From Heterohyrax brucei (taxonomy: Eukaryota; Chordata; Mammalia; Hyracoidea; Procaviidae): 64,000 nucleotides of DNA. Below are positions 11,794-26,155 of the stretch, piece after piece. Both the position numbers and the translations under genes were made by a program. Position 1 is the stretch's first letter. Each line of letters opens with the position of its first letter. Location: contig CM053140.1 of NCBI GenBank assembly GCA_028571685.1, positions 145,685,701-145,749,700 of the forward strand, given 5' to 3'. The notes under the pieces were generated by a model. The model was not told where the DNA came from, ran no database searches, and saw only the letters and a program-made list of their open reading frames with translations.

Positions 11794-11910
11794 AAATATA
11801 TATATATATATACAGACACACACAACAAAAAATATATAAACCAACTTGACGGCACTTGGCAGACTATATATATTTTTTGATGTGTGTGTGTGTATATATA
11901 TATACATGTA
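11794..11910. repeat. TA/CA and TG/TA microsatellites
   Basis: An alternating TA block (about 11790-11812) is followed by a CA block, and a TG block (11881-11892) is followed by TA (11893-11904). Together they make a potential stem-forming pair. The open frames called on both strands here are repeat artefacts. Confidence 0.8.
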
Positions 11911-12059
11911 GGTATGTATAACAAACTAAGAAGACTCTGGAAGGTGGAGAGGAGAATAACTAAGGATGGAAGAAACACTATGGTGGTGAGTTTTCTGTGT
12001 ATACATTGTGCTGCATATAGCTCACACTTAATGTGCACAAACCCAAAGAGGTTTCCGTT

Positions 12060-12240
12060 TCTGTCCTCACTGACATGGCGTTAGAGGAGGCCTAGAGGTG
12101 AGTCAGGACTTCCATCTCACCCACCCAGTCATAATAAGGAGCTGCCTCATTCCTGAGTACCTGCAGAGGCCAAGTGGGGAGGGAACCTGGGCTTCTAACC
12201 CAGTCTGGCACACTCACCAGGCCACACCCTCTGACCTTGG
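12060..12240 (+). repeat. Possible old L1 5' UTR segment
   Basis: 'gtgagtcaggacttccatctcacccacccagt' (split by me for length: GTGAGTCAGGACTTCC then ATCTCACCCACCCAG) and 'aggccaagtggggagg' resemble the 5' region of old mammalian L1M elements. If so it may belong to the old L1 that follows. Recalled from memory, so moderate to low confidence. Confidence 0.4.
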
Positions 12241-12294
12241 CTTCAAGTTTGCTTGACACTCAAAGAGGTTGGTTGTTTGTTTGTTTGTTTTCCT

Positions 12295-13155
12295 TCAAAT
12301 AAATGTCAAAAAAAATGACAAACATCTAGCAAAACTCACAAAAGAAAAAAAACACAAATTACTGATATCAGGAGTGAAACAGATACTGCCCTGCAAACAC
12401 TGTAGGCATCAAAGGAAAATAAGGCAATATTATATTAAACAAACAAAAAAAATAACTTGGACAATTTACATTAAATGGGCCATACCTCAAAATACTATGA
12501 CTTACTCAATATGAAATAGATATTTTAATAGTCCAATAACCATTAAGGAAATTGAATTTTCAACTATAGAAAGCCCCTACCCCCTGGGGAAAAAAAAAAG
12601 GAATCTCAAGGTTCAGATTGTTTGATAGGGAATCCTACCAAATATTTAAAGAATTAATACGAATCAAGTCTACACAGTCTCTTTCAGAAAACAGGAGAAG
12701 AGCAAATAGTTTATTAATCTAATATTATCCTGATACTAAAACCTGAAAAACACAGTACAAAAAAGAAATCCACAGATCAGTATCTGTTACAAATACAGAG
12801 ATAAAATTCTTAACAAAATATTAGCAAAATTTAAAATAATTATACATGATGACCAGCTGGGGAATTATTCCAGAGAAACAAGACTAGTTCAGTATTCAAA
12901 AATCATTAAATGTAATCCTTAATATTAGCAACCTAAAGACAAAAAAATCAGATGAATGTATTGACTGATACAGAAAAAGCATTTGACAAGATCCGCATCC
13001 AGTCATGATAAAAACCCTCAGAAAACTGAAAATAGCAGAAGAGCTTCTTCAACTTCAAAAAGGGCATCTACAAAGAAAGTACCATGAACATTATGCTTAA
13101 AGATGAAAGACTGATGATTTCCCCTCCTAAAACAGGGAACAAGGCAAAAAGTGGC
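12295..13155 (+). pseudogene. L1-C ORF2 fragment, first piece (old L1)
   Basis: Decayed reverse-transcriptase-encoding sequence of an old L1. Recognisable pieces include the 'acaaacatctagcaaaactcacaaaa' region (IDKPLAK-like), 'ggaatcctaccaaatatttaaaga' (GFTAEFYQ region), 'tattatcctgatactaaaacctg', 'ttgactgatacagaaaaagc' followed by 'atttgacaagatccg' (the [10 protein letters not shown] motif), and a decayed 'acagggaacaaggc' (GTRQGC region). Many frameshifts and stops are present. It is the outermost and oldest layer of the nested L1 stack; the strand after FxDD is missing and the next piece begins at 13409. Confidence 0.82.
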
Positions 13156-13194
13156 TCTCACAATTTGTTTTACATTGAATTGTGTCCACCTCAC

Positions 13195-13408
13195 CAGAAG
13201 ATGTAACTTGGAGACTAAGGGGCAACTGATCTAAGCCATAGTGTTTTGAGTTACCTTAGATGTACACAAAAGCTGGATGGTGAATAAGAAAGATCAAAAG
13301 AGAATTGATGCTTTTGAATTATGGTGTTGATGAATAACATTGAATGTGCCAAAAGAATAATCAAGTGTGTCAGGATGAGTTAGAATCCACTCGACAGCAG
13401 TGGCTTTT
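13195..13408 (+). mobile_element. RTE LINE 3' fragment inside the old L1
   Basis: 'gtgttttgagttaccttaga', 'agaattgatgcttttgaatt' and 'atggtgttgatgaataacat' match the segment of the RTE 3' region also present at 60934-61000 ('tttgaattatggtgctgcca'). The end 'gagttagaatccactcgaca' plus 'gcagtggctttt' carries the tail shared with AfroSINE. It lies between two pieces of old L1, so it inserted into that element or arrived with the rearrangement that removed part of ORF2. The bases 13156-13194 just before it ('acattgaattgtgtccacc') look like the start of the MaLR-like LTR family. Confidence 0.65.
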
Positions 13409-13630
13409 AACCAGTTTTGGACAAAGGTGCAAAAGAAATTAAGTGGAGGAAAGATGACCTTTCTGACAAATAACACTGGGGCAACTGGACACCTATAAAT
13501 CCCCCAACTCTCCCTTTGAAAAAAAAACCTTCACCTAAGTATCATACTTTATGCAAAAAATTAATTCCAAATGAATCATAGATTTAAATGTAAAGAATAA
13601 ACTGTAAAACTTTCAGAGAAAAAATTGGAG
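13409..13630 (+). pseudogene. L1-C ORF2 fragment, second piece
   Basis: 'ggacaaaggtgcaaaagaaa', 'ggggcaactggacacctata' and 'atgaatcatagatttaaatg' correspond to the ORF2 segment that in L1-B reads [13 protein letters not shown] and later NWIKDLNIK. The reading frame is lost. The piece stops at the L1-A insertion point and its continuation resumes at 28061 ('gataacctcaggacctaatg'). Confidence 0.85.
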
Positions 13631-13640
13631 AAGTGGAGTC

Positions 13641-13648
13641 AAGATGGT
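13641..13648 (+). promoter_or_regulatory. YY1-like motif at the L1-A 5' end
   Basis: AAGATGGT lies about 10 bases from the element start. L1-B has AAGATGGC at the same place. A YY1 site at this position is known to set transcription start in human L1. In L1-A the last base has changed. Confidence 0.5.
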
Positions 13649-13879
13649 GCACTAAACACACGTCTCCAAAATTCCCTCTGGAAACTAAGGCCTGAACTGA
13701 TAATTAAACAGAGCCTCTTGGACACTTAGTGAGCCCTAGGAAACAGCATAGGGCTGTCAATTTGGAGTACATACTACTGAACAGGATACTTCCCTTCCAC
13801 AGACTCCCACTGTTGCCGAGTGCCGCCTCTCACAGACTGAAGGTAACTTGCCATTTTAACTTTTTTTCCTCTGTCTTGG

Positions 13880-14107
13880 CCAGTGGACAGGGCTGGGGCT
13901 TAACTGACAGCAAAGCTCAGACACACTGCTAACAGGATCAGTGGGCAGAACGGCCACACTTTGAGGTCTGGCTTTGGACTCTGTGCACCTTGGCACCTTT
14001 GATCTGTCTCTCTGAACCTCCACCACTGAGTCGGCTATTCCACAGTGAGTGGTAGAGCTTGTGCAGGACGCCATCTTGTTTAACTGGGAGGTGTAGTTAC
14101 CCAAACA
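13880..14107 (+). repeat. L1-A 5' UTR tandem unit 1
   Basis: First of two units of about 228 bases. Matching anchors are TAACTGACAGCAAAGCTCAG at 13901 and TAACTGGCAGCAAAGCTCAG at 14129, then 'ccacactttgag'/'ccacattttgag', and GCCATCTTGTTTAACTGGGA at 14070 against GCCATCTTGTTTGACTGGGA at 14299. Units are diverged by many substitutions. Confidence 0.8.
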
Positions 14108-14335
14108 CAGCCAAGCAGGGCTTGGGATTAACTGGCAGCAAAGCTCAGATGCACTGCTGACAGGATCAGCAGATGATATGACCACATTTTGAGAGCCCAG
14201 CTCCAGACTCTGAACACGTAGTCCCCTCCAACCTCTCTTTCCAAATTTCTGCCATTGAATCACCTATTCAGCAGCAGGTGGGAGACCTTATGCGGGATGC
14301 CATCTTGTTTGACTGGGAAGTGCATTTACCCATAA
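14108..14335 (+). repeat. L1-A 5' UTR tandem unit 2
   Basis: Second unit of the tandem pair, in direct orientation. It contains another GCCATCTTG (14299-14307). The 135-residue minus-strand frame over 13856-14263 reads through both units and is a by-product of the duplication. Confidence 0.8.
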
Positions 14336-14977
14336 AGAGGCCTCAGCAGGGACTAATTTCCAGGCTGGGAGGCAGTGCCTGCCCGGAGAGTGCTTTTCCG
14401 GCAGAGAAGCAGTGTTTGGGACACTGTGGCCCTACAGGCAGGGCCCAACAGCAGATGACAGCAGGACAGTAGCCTTTCCATATTTTAAACTAGTACACAG
14501 CATCTAGGGTTGGATATAGAGGTGCTTACTTTGACAGCTGGCAAGAGGGACTTGCACACCTGAAAGCCTGACTGATTTTGGAAGCTGTCAGACATCTTTT
14601 ATCTTTCAACATAAGACTGTCTAGAGAATAACTGGGGTGTATCCTGATGGCATCTCTTCTAGCCTTCTACTGATTCACATCATACGATCAGCTGATGGCC
14701 CCCGACTGACTTTATAAATAGGGCCGTGTCTTTGCGAATCAGTAGGTGGAACCTGTTAATGCAGAGATTCCACTGGGCCCAGTCACTAGAGTACATAGAG
14801 GTGACTGGTGATCACCTCCCTGTTCAGATTGAGCTTTAGATCCCATTAAGGTAACAGTGGAGAAACAAAACAACTTCCAGATGCCCAAAAAGCAACAAAC
14901 TTGGGACAGAAATATCATGAAAAATCCACTTATAGCTCCAGAAGACCCCCCAAAAGAAAGACCCAAAGAACCTCCCA

Positions 14978-15835
14978 GATGAAGAAGCTTATCTGAAACT
15001 ATCAGAGGGCAAGTACAAAAGGATTATATAGAGAGCCCTCCTAGACATTATGCAAAATGCATCAGAGCAAAAATAAAAATTAAGCAAGCTGTTTGATCTG
15101 ATGGAACACCAGTACTCTGAAATCTAACAGATCAAGAACAAAATCAAAGAGACAGAAAATTCAGTTCAAAGCCAAGAAAACAGAATTGAACAAATGGAAA
15201 AGAGACTTTCTGACTTGGAAGACAGAGCTACTGACTCCAGCATCTATAAGGAGAAGTCAGAGAAAAGATACAAGAAAAATGAAGAAGCATTAAGACGCAT
15301 GTGGGACTCTATTAAGACGAGCAATCTACTATTAATTGAAGTTCCTGAACAGTGAGGGATGCCTGAAAACACAGAGTATTGTTGCTGAGCTGCTGACAGA
15401 AAATGTCCATGAAATTATGGAAGAAGAGAATATAGATACTGAATCTCATAACAAATGTCACACAATATAGACCCCAAGAGAAAGATGACAAGACATATTA
15501 TAATCAAACTTAACAAAATGAAACATAAGCAGAAACTCTTAAAGGCAGAGAGACTCAAAGCTAAGCTAACATTCAGAGAGAAACCCTGTAGGCTTTCATC
15601 TGACTTCTCAGCAGAAACAATGCTGGCAGAGAGGGAATGGGATGACACATTCAAAGCCTTGAAGGAGAAAAATTTCCAGCCAAGAATCACATGTCCTGAA
15701 AAACTATCTTTCAAATATAAAAATGAAATTAAGACATTCACAGATAAATAGGAACTCAGAGGCTTTGTAAAAACCAAACTAAAACTACAAGAAACAATAA
15801 AAGGAGCTCTTGGCTTAGAAGAACAAAACCATTAA
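14978..15835 (+). pseudogene. L1-A ORF1 remnant
   Basis: ORF1 of L1 normally encodes a trimeric RNA-binding chaperone with a coiled coil, an RRM and a C-terminal domain. Here the coiled-coil part is visible in the translation around 15120-15240 (SQENRIEQMEKRLSDLEDRA-like). The C-terminal part is open from 15455 to 15751: HIIIKLNKMKHKQKLLKAER, then GKPCRLSSDFSAET-like with E for G, then EKNFQPRITCPEKLSFKY. Stops include TAA at about 15125 and TGA at about 15354, with frame changes between the pieces and a TAG after FTDK at 15749. It cannot encode an intact protein. Confidence 0.85.
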
Positions 15836-16260
15836 CTCTGTATTTTAGGAGGAAATACAGGACACATCATCCAGAAACCTACTCAATTAGGGAAGGTTCC
15901 AAACTCAGTCAAAGTTGTAATACTAAAAGAAGGGATCCAGTGATCACATCATGAAAACTATATCATCATAGTAAAAGGAGGGATGTACTACAGATGTTAT
16001 AGTCCTTCCAGATGGAGAGGAAGTTAATAAGACCTGAAGTAGTTAAAATTGGGTTTAAACATAGATTATTAAAGGGGATCACATGGGTAGCCACGAAGCA
16101 CAATTAAGATACAACAAATCAAATCAAGAAATGTAACACAGGAGTCTCAACAATCACAAAGCAAACACTGAAAAATGTGAAAAATCAACTCATAAAGAAG
16201 AATGTTCCAGAACAAAATAATAAGAACAGAAAACATCAACACAAAAATAAACACATCACA

Positions 16261-19827
<3,567 letters not shown>

Positions 19828-19965
19828 CAGCAAAAGGACAAATATTGTATGAGATCCCTACAATAAGAACTGACAAACAGACTCGCACATAGAAGAAAAC
19901 ACTCTTTGACGGCTGCAAGTGTGGGGACGCAGGGCAGGAGTGGGTGGAGTATAGATTAGTTGATA

Positions 19966-19981
19966 GAAATTTGGTTTGGTG
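19966..19981 (+). repeat. L1-B target-site duplication, left
   Basis: GAAATTTGGTTTGGTG, repeated exactly at 27192-27207. It lies in the 3' UTR of L1-A. The implied nick TTTC/TA on the minus strand is a tolerated L1 endonuclease site. Confidence 0.95.
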
Positions 19982-19993
19982 GGGGGTGGAGTC

Positions 19994-20001
19994 AAGATGG
20001 C
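19994..20001 (+). promoter_or_regulatory. YY1-like motif at the L1-B 5' end
   Basis: AAGATGGC begins about 12 bases into L1-B and matches the reverse complement of the YY1 core GCCATCTT. Human L1 has its YY1 site at nearly the same offset. Further GCCAT(C/G)TTG copies occur at 20424-20432 and 20622-20630 inside the 5' UTR. Confidence 0.6.
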
Positions 20002-21006
20002 AGACTAAGCCCACTTCTCCTTTTATCCCTCTGGAAACCAAGACTTGAACTGACAATCAAACAGAGCCTTCTGATCACCTAATCAGCCTCAGGACACGGC
20101 ACAGAGCTGTTAACTGGGACTTCATACCACTCAGTGAAAAACCTCCTCTCTTTCGCTGACTCCCGCTCCTGGCTAGGCCCGGCTCTCACGGACGGAAGGT
20201 AAACGCACCATTTTGACTTTTTTTTCCTCTGTCTTGGCTGGCGGGCAGAGCTGGGTCTTGCCTGGCGGCTGGACAGAGATGCGCTGCTGGGGGGATAGGC
20301 AGGCGAAATTCCCATATTCTGAGAGCCGGGCTCTGGACTCTGTTAATCTAGCCACATTGAGCCTTTTGTTTTGTAGCTGCCTCAGCGGGGTTTCTGCGGA
20401 GCTCCGCGGTCAGGGTGCGGGACGCCATGTTGGTACCGAGATTTTAGCGAGACCTTGTTCTTAGCCTGGGAGCCAGCGCCTCCAAACAGGGCAGCGCTTC
20501 TCCGACAGAAAAGTAGTGATTTTGCACAGTGCTGCCTACGTTGAGGGCCCTGCAACAGAAGCAGAGGAATCACTACCTCTCAGCACCTTTAGCCCCTCTG
20601 TCTGCTGCCTGTGTGGAGGACGCCATCTTGGATACAGTGGCCGCAGCTGGACCTAATTCTAAGCTTGGGAGCCAGAGCCTGCCCACAGGAGAGCGCTTTT
20701 CTATCACAAAATCAGTACTCGACGCAGTGTTGGCTAAGGCCAGGCCCTGTCAGCAGAGGCCAACAGGGCAGTAGCATTGCTGGATTCTGAACTAGTTTGT
20801 TATCATCTGGGGTTGGATATAGTGGTGCTTACTTTGTCAGATGAGAAGAGAGACTTCTACACCTGAAAACCTAACTGACTTGTGAACTGGTCAGATACCT
20901 TTTGCTTTACATTTGAAGACAGCCTAGAGAAACATTTGCAATCCATCCTCACAGTACCTCTTCCAGCCTCAATATACTCACATGGGACCCAAAAGCCAAC
21001 AGACAA

Positions 21007-21942
21007 TTGTGGCATACAAGCAATCACTCATGGCTTCAGAAGGCTCCCAAAACAAAGCAACCAAGGAGTTTTCCAGATGAAGAAACTTTTATGAAAGCAT
21101 CAGGAAGTGAATACAAATTGATTATATACAGAGCCCTTCTAGACCTTATACAAAATGCAGCGGAACAAAGTCAAAAATTAAGCAAGTTGTTCAATCTGAT
21201 GGAACACCAGTACTCTGAAATCCAACAGATCAAGAACAAAATCAAAGACATAGAAACTTCCATGCAAAGCCAAGAAAACAGAATGGAACAAATGGAAAAA
21301 AGAATTTCTGACTTGGAAGACAGAGCTACTGAGGCCAGTGTCTATGAGCTGAAATCAGAAAAAAAGAAACAAGAAAAATGAAGAAACATTAAGAAGGATG
21401 TGGGACTCTATTAAGAGGAACAACCTTCAATTAATTGGAGTCCCTGAACAGGGTGAGGCATCTGAGAACACAGAGAGTATTGTTGCTGAGCTGCTGAAAG
21501 AAAACTTCCCAGAAATCATGAAGGAAGAGAATATAGACATCTCAGATGCATATGTACGCCACCCAATATAGATCTCAAAAGAAAGACTCCAAGACATATT
21601 ATAATCAAGCTCAACAAAACGAAACATAAGCAGCAACTCTTAAAGGCAGCAAGACTCAAGGCAAAGCTAACATTCAGAGGGAAACCCTGTAGGCTCTCGT
21701 CAGATTTCTCAGCAGAAACCATGCTGGCATGGAGACAGTGGCATGACACATTCAAAGTCTTGAAGGAGAAGAACTTCCAACCAAGAATTATATATCCTGC
21801 AAAACTGTCTTTCAAATACGAAAATGAAATTAAGGCATTCCCAGATAAACAGAAACTCAGAGACTTTGTAAAAACCAAACCCAAACTACAAGAAATACTG
21901 AAAGAAGTTCTTAGCTTTGGCTTAGAAGAACAAAACCACTAA
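21007..21942 (+). pseudogene. L1-B ORF1 (RNA-binding chaperone), frameshifted
   Basis: The first part is open (21007-21381) and holds the coiled coil with regular heptads: MEHQYSEIQQIKNKIKDI and MEQMEKRISDLEDRATE. The frame then shifts by one near 21378; the following segment translates as RRMWDSIKRNNLQLIGVPEQ, the start of the RRM. It shifts back near 21550-21570, and the C-terminal domain is open as TPRHIIIKLNKTKHKQ, then EKNFQPRIIYPAKLSFKYEN and RDFVKTKPKLQEILKEV, ending EEQNH before TAA at 21940. The start codon is uncertain: the first Met in this frame is at 21007, but alignment with L1-A suggests translation may begin nearer 21070. Length (about 310 residues) fits the family. Confidence 0.88.
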
Positions 21943-22365
21943 CTTTATATTTTAGAACGACACACTACTCAATACTCTACTCATTTAGGGAAGGCTCCAA
22001 AGTAAATCACAGCTTTGATATGGAAAGAAGCAGTCCAGTGATCATCATGAAAACTATGGTGTCATCATAATAAAAAGAGGGATGTACTACAGTCGTTATA
22101 GTCCTTCCAGATGGAGAGGAAGATGACAAGACTGATAGTAATTAAAATTGGGTTTATAAATAGTATATTAAGGGGGTTCATAGGGGCAGCTGTAAAGCAC
22201 AACAAAGATGTATCATACCATTTCAAGAAATCTAACACACGAGTCTCAACAACTATAAAACCAGCTCTGAAAAAGGTGAAAAAATCAACTCACAAAAAAG
22301 TGTGTCCCAGAACAGACTAATAAGAACAACAGAGAAAACATCAACATAAAAATAAACATATCACA

Positions 22366-25300
22366 ATGGCAGCAGTGAACACATACCTATCAATAATTAC
22401 ATTGAATGTGAATGTACTGAATGCTCCAGTAAAGAGACACCGAGTGTCATCTTGGATCAAAAGACACAACCCATCAATATGTTGTCTACAAGAAACTCAC
22501 TTGAGACCTAAAGACAGGAACAAACTGAAAATTAAAGGATGGAAGAATATATATCAAGCTAACAATGAACAAAGAAGAGCAGGGGTGGCAATTCTAATCT
22601 CAGACAAAATCAATTTTAATGTCAAATCCACCATCGTGGACAAAGATGGTCACTATTTATTGCTGAAAGGTTCAGTACACAAGTAAGACTAAACTACATT
22701 AAATATTTATGCACCTAATGTCAGAGCACCTAAATATATCGAAGAAACATTGACTACGCTCAAAAAAGAGTTAGATGACTCCACAATAATAGCGGGAGAC
22801 TTTTAACACTCCACTCTCACTACTAGACAGATCATCTAGAAGAAAGCTCAGTAAAGATACAGAAGACCTCATTGACACAATTAACCAACTAAACCTCATT
22901 GATATATACAGAACTTTCCACCCATCAGCAGACAACTACACCTTCTTCTCCAGTGCACATGGAACATTCTCCAGAATTGACCACGTGATAGGCCATAATG
23001 CAATGCTCCACAAAATCCATACCATTGAATTACTGCAAAGCATCTTCTCAGTTCATAAAGCCATCAAAGTTGAAATCAATAGCAGAAAAAACAGAGATAG
23101 AAAGTGGAACTCTTGGAAACTGAACAACATCTTGCTCAAAAAAACATGGGTTATAGAGGAAATCAAGGATGAATTAAAGAAATTCATGGATTCCAATGAG
23201 AACGAAAACACTTCCTACCAGAAGCTATGGGATACAGACAAAGCAGTGCTCAGAGGTCTGTTTATCTCCACGAATGCACACATCTGGAAGGAAGAAAGAA
23301 ACGAAATCAAGAAACTAACCCTACAGCTTGAACAAGTAGAAAGAGAAAAACAGAGGAACTCCTCGGGCACCAGAAGACAGGAGATCATAAAGATTAGAGC
23401 AGAGCTAAATGAATTAGAGAATAGAAAAACAATTGAAAAAACTGAAAAGACCAAAAGCTGGTTTTTTGAAAAGATCAACAAAATTGATAAACCACTGGCT
23501 AAACGTACTACAGAAAAGCAGGAAAGGAAACAAATAACCCAAATTAGAAATGAGAGGGGAGTTGTCACCACAGATGCAACAGAAATCAAAAATATCATAA
23601 GAGAATACTATGAAAGACTGTACTCTAACAAATTTGAAAACCTAGGGGAAATGGACCAATTCCTTGACTCATACCACCTACCCAAATTATCACAACATGA
23701 GGCTGAACAACTTAATAAACCCATCACAAAGGAAGAGATTGAAAAGGTCATCAAAACACTGCCAACCAAAAAGAGTCCGGGTCCAGATGGCTTCACGGCA
23801 GAATTCTACCAAGCATTTAGAGAAGAGTTAACTCCAATACTACTGAGACTATTTCACAGTATAGAAAGGGATGGAGTACTCCCAAACTCATTCTATGAAG
23901 CCAGCATAACCCTGATACCTAAGCCAGAGAAAGACCCAACAAAGAAAGAGAACTACAGACCGATATCACTCATGAATCTAAATGCAAAAATCTTCAACAA
24001 AATTCTTGCCAACAGAATACAACAACATATCAAGAAAATAATCTATCACGACCAAGTGGGATTCATACCAGGGATGCAAGGCTGGTTCAACATCAGGAAA
24101 ACAATTAATGTGATAAACCACATAAATAACACAAAAGACAAGGATCACCTGATTTTCTCCATTGATGCAGAAAAGGCATTTGATAAAGTCCAACACCCAT
24201 TCATGCTAAAAACTCTTTGCAAAATGGGCATAGACGGCAAATTCCTCAACACAATAAGGGCCATTTATACAAAGCCGGTTGCCCACATCATCCTGAATGG
24301 AGAGAGACTGAAAGACTTTCCCTTGAGATCAGGAACTAGACAAGGATGCCCACTCTCACCTCTCCTTTTCAATATTGTGCTAGAAGTTCTAGCCAGAGAA
24401 ATTAGACAAGACGAAGAAATAAAGGGCATCTGCATCAGCAAAGACGAAGTTAAAATCTCCCTGTTTGCAGATGATATGATTGTATATGCAGAGAACCCCA
24501 AGGAATCTATAAGTAAGCTACTCAAACGGACAGAAGAGTTCAGCAAAGTCTCAGGATACAAGATAAACGTAAGTAAATCAGTAGGATTCCTTTATACTAA
24601 CAACGAGACTGTTAAGGAGGAAATTATCAAATCAATACCATTTACAATGGCCCCTAAGAAAATAAAGTACCTAGGAATTAATCTAACCAGAGAAACAACA
24701 GACCTTTACAAAGAGAACTACAAGCCCTTACTACAAGAAACTAAAAGAGACTTAGATAAATGGAAAAACCTACCCTGCTCATGGATAGGAAGACTTAACA
24801 TTGTGAAAATGTCTATTTTACCCAAGGCAATTTATTTATACAATGCAATCCGAATACAAGTTCCAGCATCATTTTTTAATGAGATGGAGAAACAAATCAC
24901 CAATTTTGTTTGGAAAGGGAAGAAGCCCGGGATAAGTAAGGTACTACTAAAGAAGAAGAACACACTGGGAGGCCTCTCATTACCCGACCTTAGAACATAC
25001 TACACTGCCACAGTGGTCAAAACAGCCTGGTACTGGTACAAGAACAGACAGATCGATCAATGGAACAGAATTGAGACCCCAGAGACGACACCATCTGCCT
25101 ATGAACAGTTGATATTCGACAAAGGCCCTAAGACATTAAACTGGGGTAAAAACAGTATCTTCAACAAATGGTGCTGGCAAAATTGGTTATCCATCTGCAA
25201 TCAACTGAATCAAGATCCATATCTTACAACTTATAAAAAAACCAACTCCAACTGAATAAAAGACCTAAATATCAAACCTAAAACGATAAAGCTCATCCAA

Positions 25301-26155
25301 GAAAAGGTAGGAACAACAATGGGAGTTTTAATACACAATGAGGACAGACTCCAAAATCTGTCAAAGAAACCTCTATCAACAGAAGAGAAAGTAGATAAAT
25401 GGGAACTACTAAGAATCAAACACTTTTGCTCATCCAAAGACTTTATTAATAGAATTAAAAGAACACCCACAGAATGGGAAAAAATATTTGGCAACTCTAC
25501 GTCAGTCCGACGCCTGATCTCCATAATCCATAAGATACTACAAAATATCAATAAGAACAAGATAAACCATCCAAGTAAGCGATGGGCAAAGGAGATGGAC
25601 AGACACTTCACTAAAGAGGAGATCCAGGCAGCCAAAAAACACATGCGGACATGTTCACGATCTTTAGTTATTAAAGAAATTCAAATCAAGACAACAATGA
25701 GATACCATCTCACCCCAACAAGATTGGCCATGATCCAGAAAACACAAAACAACAAATGCTAGAGAGGCTGTGGAGAAAGTGGAACCCTCCTACACTGTTG
25801 GTAGGGTTGCAAAATGGTCCAGCCTCTTTGGAAGGCAATCTGGTACTTCCTTAAAACAATGGATATTGATATACCATTTGACCCAGTAACTCCACTACTT
25901 GGAATATATCCTACAGATTCAAGGCCTTTCACACCAACAGACACATGCACCAGAATGTTTACTGCAGCACAGTCCACAATAGCAAGAAGATGGAATCAAC
26001 CCAGATGCCCAACAATAAAAGAATGGATAGGTAAACTGTGGTACATATACTCAATGGAGCACTACGCAATGATAAAAAATAACGATGATTCCAGGAAACA
26101 TCTCCTAACCTGGTTTCAACTGGAAGACATTATGTTGAGTGAAAGTAGCCAGTGA
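22366..26155 (+). pseudogene. L1-B ORF2 (endonuclease-reverse transcriptase), disabled
   Basis: The N-terminal APE-type endonuclease begins MAAVNTYLSIITLNVNVLN, with CLQETHLRPKD carrying its catalytic Glu. TAA stops occur at 22684 and 22690, and an extra T near 22803 (GDF then NTPL) shifts the frame. From there the frame is open to 25252 (Met at 22985, 756 residues), covering the end of the endonuclease ([10 protein letters not shown]; in the usual SDH motif the residues read SVHKA) and the reverse transcriptase: [33 protein letters not shown] and FADD at 24464-24475. Three Trp codons are then stops: TGA 25253, TAG 25760, TAG 25802. The Cys-rich end and final SESSQ reach TGA at 26153. Confidence 0.93.

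Noticed and set aside
11794..11910. Alternating TA/TG tracts as a functional cruciform or replication origin
   Set aside because: They are common mammalian microsatellites; nothing else at the site supports a function.
13856..14263. 135-residue minus-strand frame
   Set aside because: It reads antisense through the tandem units of the L1-A 5' UTR; the internal repetition of the protein simply mirrors the DNA duplication.
23215..25644. Several minus-strand open frames of 60-137 residues across L1-B ORF2
   Set aside because: They are antisense shadows of the ORF2 coding strand (A-rich sense codons giving Phe/Leu/Ser-rich antisense frames), with no independent support.
25253..25804. Three Trp-to-stop changes in L1-B as a sign of cytidine-deaminase (APOBEC3) editing of the cDNA
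   Set aside because: TGG codons become stops by any single G-to-A change. L1-A also has Trp-to-stop changes at other sites, and three sites are too few to show G-to-A enrichment.
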